NCBI GenBank assembly: GCA_029884275.1
Contig: JAOUIC010000102.1
Coordinates: 1-6,556, forward strand
Reading direction: 5' to 3'
Source: Gemmatimonadota bacterium
Lineage (GTDB): Bacteria; Gemmatimonadota; Gemmatimonadetes; Gemmatimonadales; GWC2-71-9
Length of the DNA stretch: 6,556 nucleotides
Below the pieces are notes generated by a model that saw only the letters and a program-made list of their open reading frames with translations, was not told the DNA's origin and ran no database searches. Shown here one piece after another: positions 5,157-6,556 of the stretch (the first letter of the stretch is position 1; each line of letters starts with the position of its first letter). The position numbers were made by a program, and so were the translations under genes.

Positions 5157-6556
5157 ATGTCCTTCAAGCTCATCTCAGTCGCCGGGGACCAGAATTTCGA
5201 GCTGACCGCGGACCGGATGTACCTGGTCGGGCGGGCGGTGACGAGCGACATCCCCATTTTCGATCCCACGATCAGCCGCAAGCACGCCGAGCTCCACGTC
5301 ACCCCGGCCGGCGTGACGATCAAAGACCTGGGCAGCTCCAACGGCACGCTGGTCAACGGCACGCGGGTCACGGAAGGCCGGGCCGGCCCGGGAGACGCGG
5401 TCACGTTCGGCAAGGTGCTGTTCCAGCTCGAGGCCACCGAAACGCCCTCGTCGAAAGCCCAGGGACCGGCGGGGGCCGCCGCCATGCCCGGCGGAACGAT
5501 CGTGCGGCAGGTGGCGATCAGCGGCGGCATCCCGGCGGTGCTCGCCGGCGAGACCGCGCCCGAACTCGCGAAGGGTGATGCGGCCGGCGGCCAGCTCAAG
5601 GTGGCCGCCGCCAGCAGCCAGGAGCGTATCGCGCGGAAGCTCTCGCTGCTGCTCGACGTGTCCCAGAAGCTGTCGGGCGAGCTGGACCTGGACAAGCTGC
5701 TCGAGCGGGTGGTGAGCACGACCTTCGAGGTCATGAACGTGGACCGCGTGTCGGTGCTGCTGATGACCGAGTCGGGCGACCTCGTCCCCCGCACCTCGAA
5801 GAGCCGCCTGGGCGACGCGGTGACCCACCACGTGCCCCGCTCGATCGCGCGGCAGGCGGTCAGCGACCGGGTGGCCATCCTGACCGACAACGCCGCGGCG
5901 GACGACCGCTTCAAGGGCGGCCAGTCGATCCTGGTGCAGAGCGTGCGGAGCGCCATGTGCATCCCGCTGATGGCCGGCGCGGAACAGGTCCTCGGGCTGC
6001 TCTACGTGGACAATCTCACCTCGACCAACTCGTTCAGCGACGAGGACCTGCAGTTCCTGATCGCGTTCGGCGGCCTGGCCGCGATCGCGATCAAGAACAG
6101 CCGGTTCGCGGAACAGATCCAGCGCCAGGCGATGGTGCGGTCCAACTTCGAGCGCTACTTCGCGCCCAACGTGGCGGCGGAGATCGCCCAGCAGCAGGGA
6201 GCGGTCAAGCTGGGCGGCGACAAGCGGCCGGTGACGGTGCTGTTCTCCGACATCCGCGGGTTCACCACGATGTCGGAGACCATGAGCCCGGAAGGAATCG
6301 CCGGCCTCCTGTCGGACTACTTCACCGAAATGGTGGACATCATCTTCTCCCACGGCGGTACGCTCGACAAGTTCATCGGCGACGCCATCATGGCGCTGTG
6401 GGGCGCGCCGATCGCCCATGCCGACGACGCCGACCGCGCGGTGCAGGCGGCGATCGCGATGCAGCGCGCCATCGCCGCGCTCAATGCGAAGTGGGAGAGC
6501 GAGGGACGGCCCAAGATCGGGGTGGGAATCGGGATCAACTACGGCGACAGCTTCGC
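5157..6556 (+). CDS. FHA-GAF-class III adenylate/guanylate cyclase signalling protein (cut by window end)
   Basis: The first 466 residues of a soluble three-module sensor. An FHA domain (about 1-95) has every phosphothreonine-contact residue: Gly25-Arg26, Ser40, His43, Asn62-Gly-Thr and Asn67-Gly. An Ala/Gly-rich linker (about 97-150) and a short helix (about 153-175) lead into a GAF domain (about 176-320; CIPLM at 268-272, LLYVDN at 281-286, FSDEDLQFL at 293-301). The ERYFAPNVA helix (332-340) then leads into the class III cyclase domain: first metal Asp365 in FSDIRGFT, second metal Asp409 in DKFIGDAIMALWGAP. Lys405 occupies the position that selects adenine in this family (guanylate cyclases usually have Glu), so cAMP is the likely product. 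The second selectivity residue and the transition-state Asn and Arg lie beyond the window. No membrane segment or signal peptide is seen, so it should be cytoplasmic. It follows trpE by 35 bases. Ligand of GAF and partner of FHA are unknown. Confidence 0.93.
   Translation, partial: MSFKLISVAGDQNFELTADRMYLVGRAVTSDIPIFDPTISRKHAELHVTPAGVTIKDLGSSNGTLVNGTRVTEGRAGPGDAVTFGKVLFQLEATETPSSKAQGPAGAAAMPGGTIVRQVAISGGIPAVLAGETAPELAKGDAAGGQLKVAAASSQERIARKLSLLLDVSQKLSGELDLDKLLERVVSTTFEVMNVDRVSVLLMTESGDLVPRTSKSRLGDAVTHHVPRSIARQAVSDRVAILTDNAAADDRFKGGQSILVQSVRSAMCIPLMAGAEQVLGLLYVDNLTSTNSFSDEDLQFLIAFGGLAAIAIKNSRFAEQIQRQAMVRSNFERYFAPNVAAEIAQQQGAVKLGGDKRPVTVLFSDIRGFTTMSETMSPEGIAGLLSDYFTEMVDIIFSHGGTLDKFIGDAIMALWGAPIAHADDADRAVQAAIAMQRAIAALNAKWESEGRPKIGVGIGINYGDSF

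Noticed and set aside
5175..6419. A 414-codon open frame on the minus strand within the cyclase gene
   Set aside because: In-register antisense shadow of a gene with clear FHA, GAF and cyclase motifs; its own translation is His/Arg/Asp-rich without motifs.

Overview
The window is GC-rich, gene-dense bacterial DNA holding five protein-coding genes, two of them cut by the window edges. The combination of a strong G/C third-position bias, an FHA-GAF-class III cyclase, a large DUF5686/Omp85-like outer-membrane protein and start regions that mostly lack Shine-Dalgarno sites suggests a Gram-negative soil or aquatic lineage. Gemmatimonadota is my first guess, with Acidobacteriota or Myxococcota as alternatives. 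This placement is inferred from gene style, since no rRNA or marker gene is present.

Left half, minus strand: a gene for a large exported outer-membrane beta-barrel protein (914-2977) is followed 88 bases downstream by the start of a GspE/PilB-type assembly ATPase (825 to beyond position 1). The two read in the same direction and could share a transcript, although the gap contains a GC-rich inverted repeat and one weak -10-like hexamer.

Centre: at 2975-2978 the minus-strand barrel gene and a plus-strand gene for a small exported protein (2976-3587) appear to start divergently on the same CATG. The small protein has a Tat-like, possibly lipoprotein signal and belongs to no family I recognise.

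Right half, plus strand: trpE (3637-5121), the large subunit of anthranilate synthase, is complete with its catalytic residues. It is followed after 35 bases by a signalling protein with FHA, GAF and class III nucleotide cyclase domains (5157 to beyond 6556), whose lysine at the purine-selecting site points to adenylate cyclase. Both have no Shine-Dalgarno site but carry a TANNNT hexamer 8-9 bases before the ATG, consistent with leaderless transcription.

Functionally the window mixes envelope biogenesis (assembly ATPase, barrel protein, exported protein), tryptophan biosynthesis and cyclic-nucleotide signalling. I see no mobile element, CRISPR array, RNA gene or clear defence system. The oddities are local: the shared divergent start, leaderless-type promoters, a degenerate MshEN domain and an orphan trpE.
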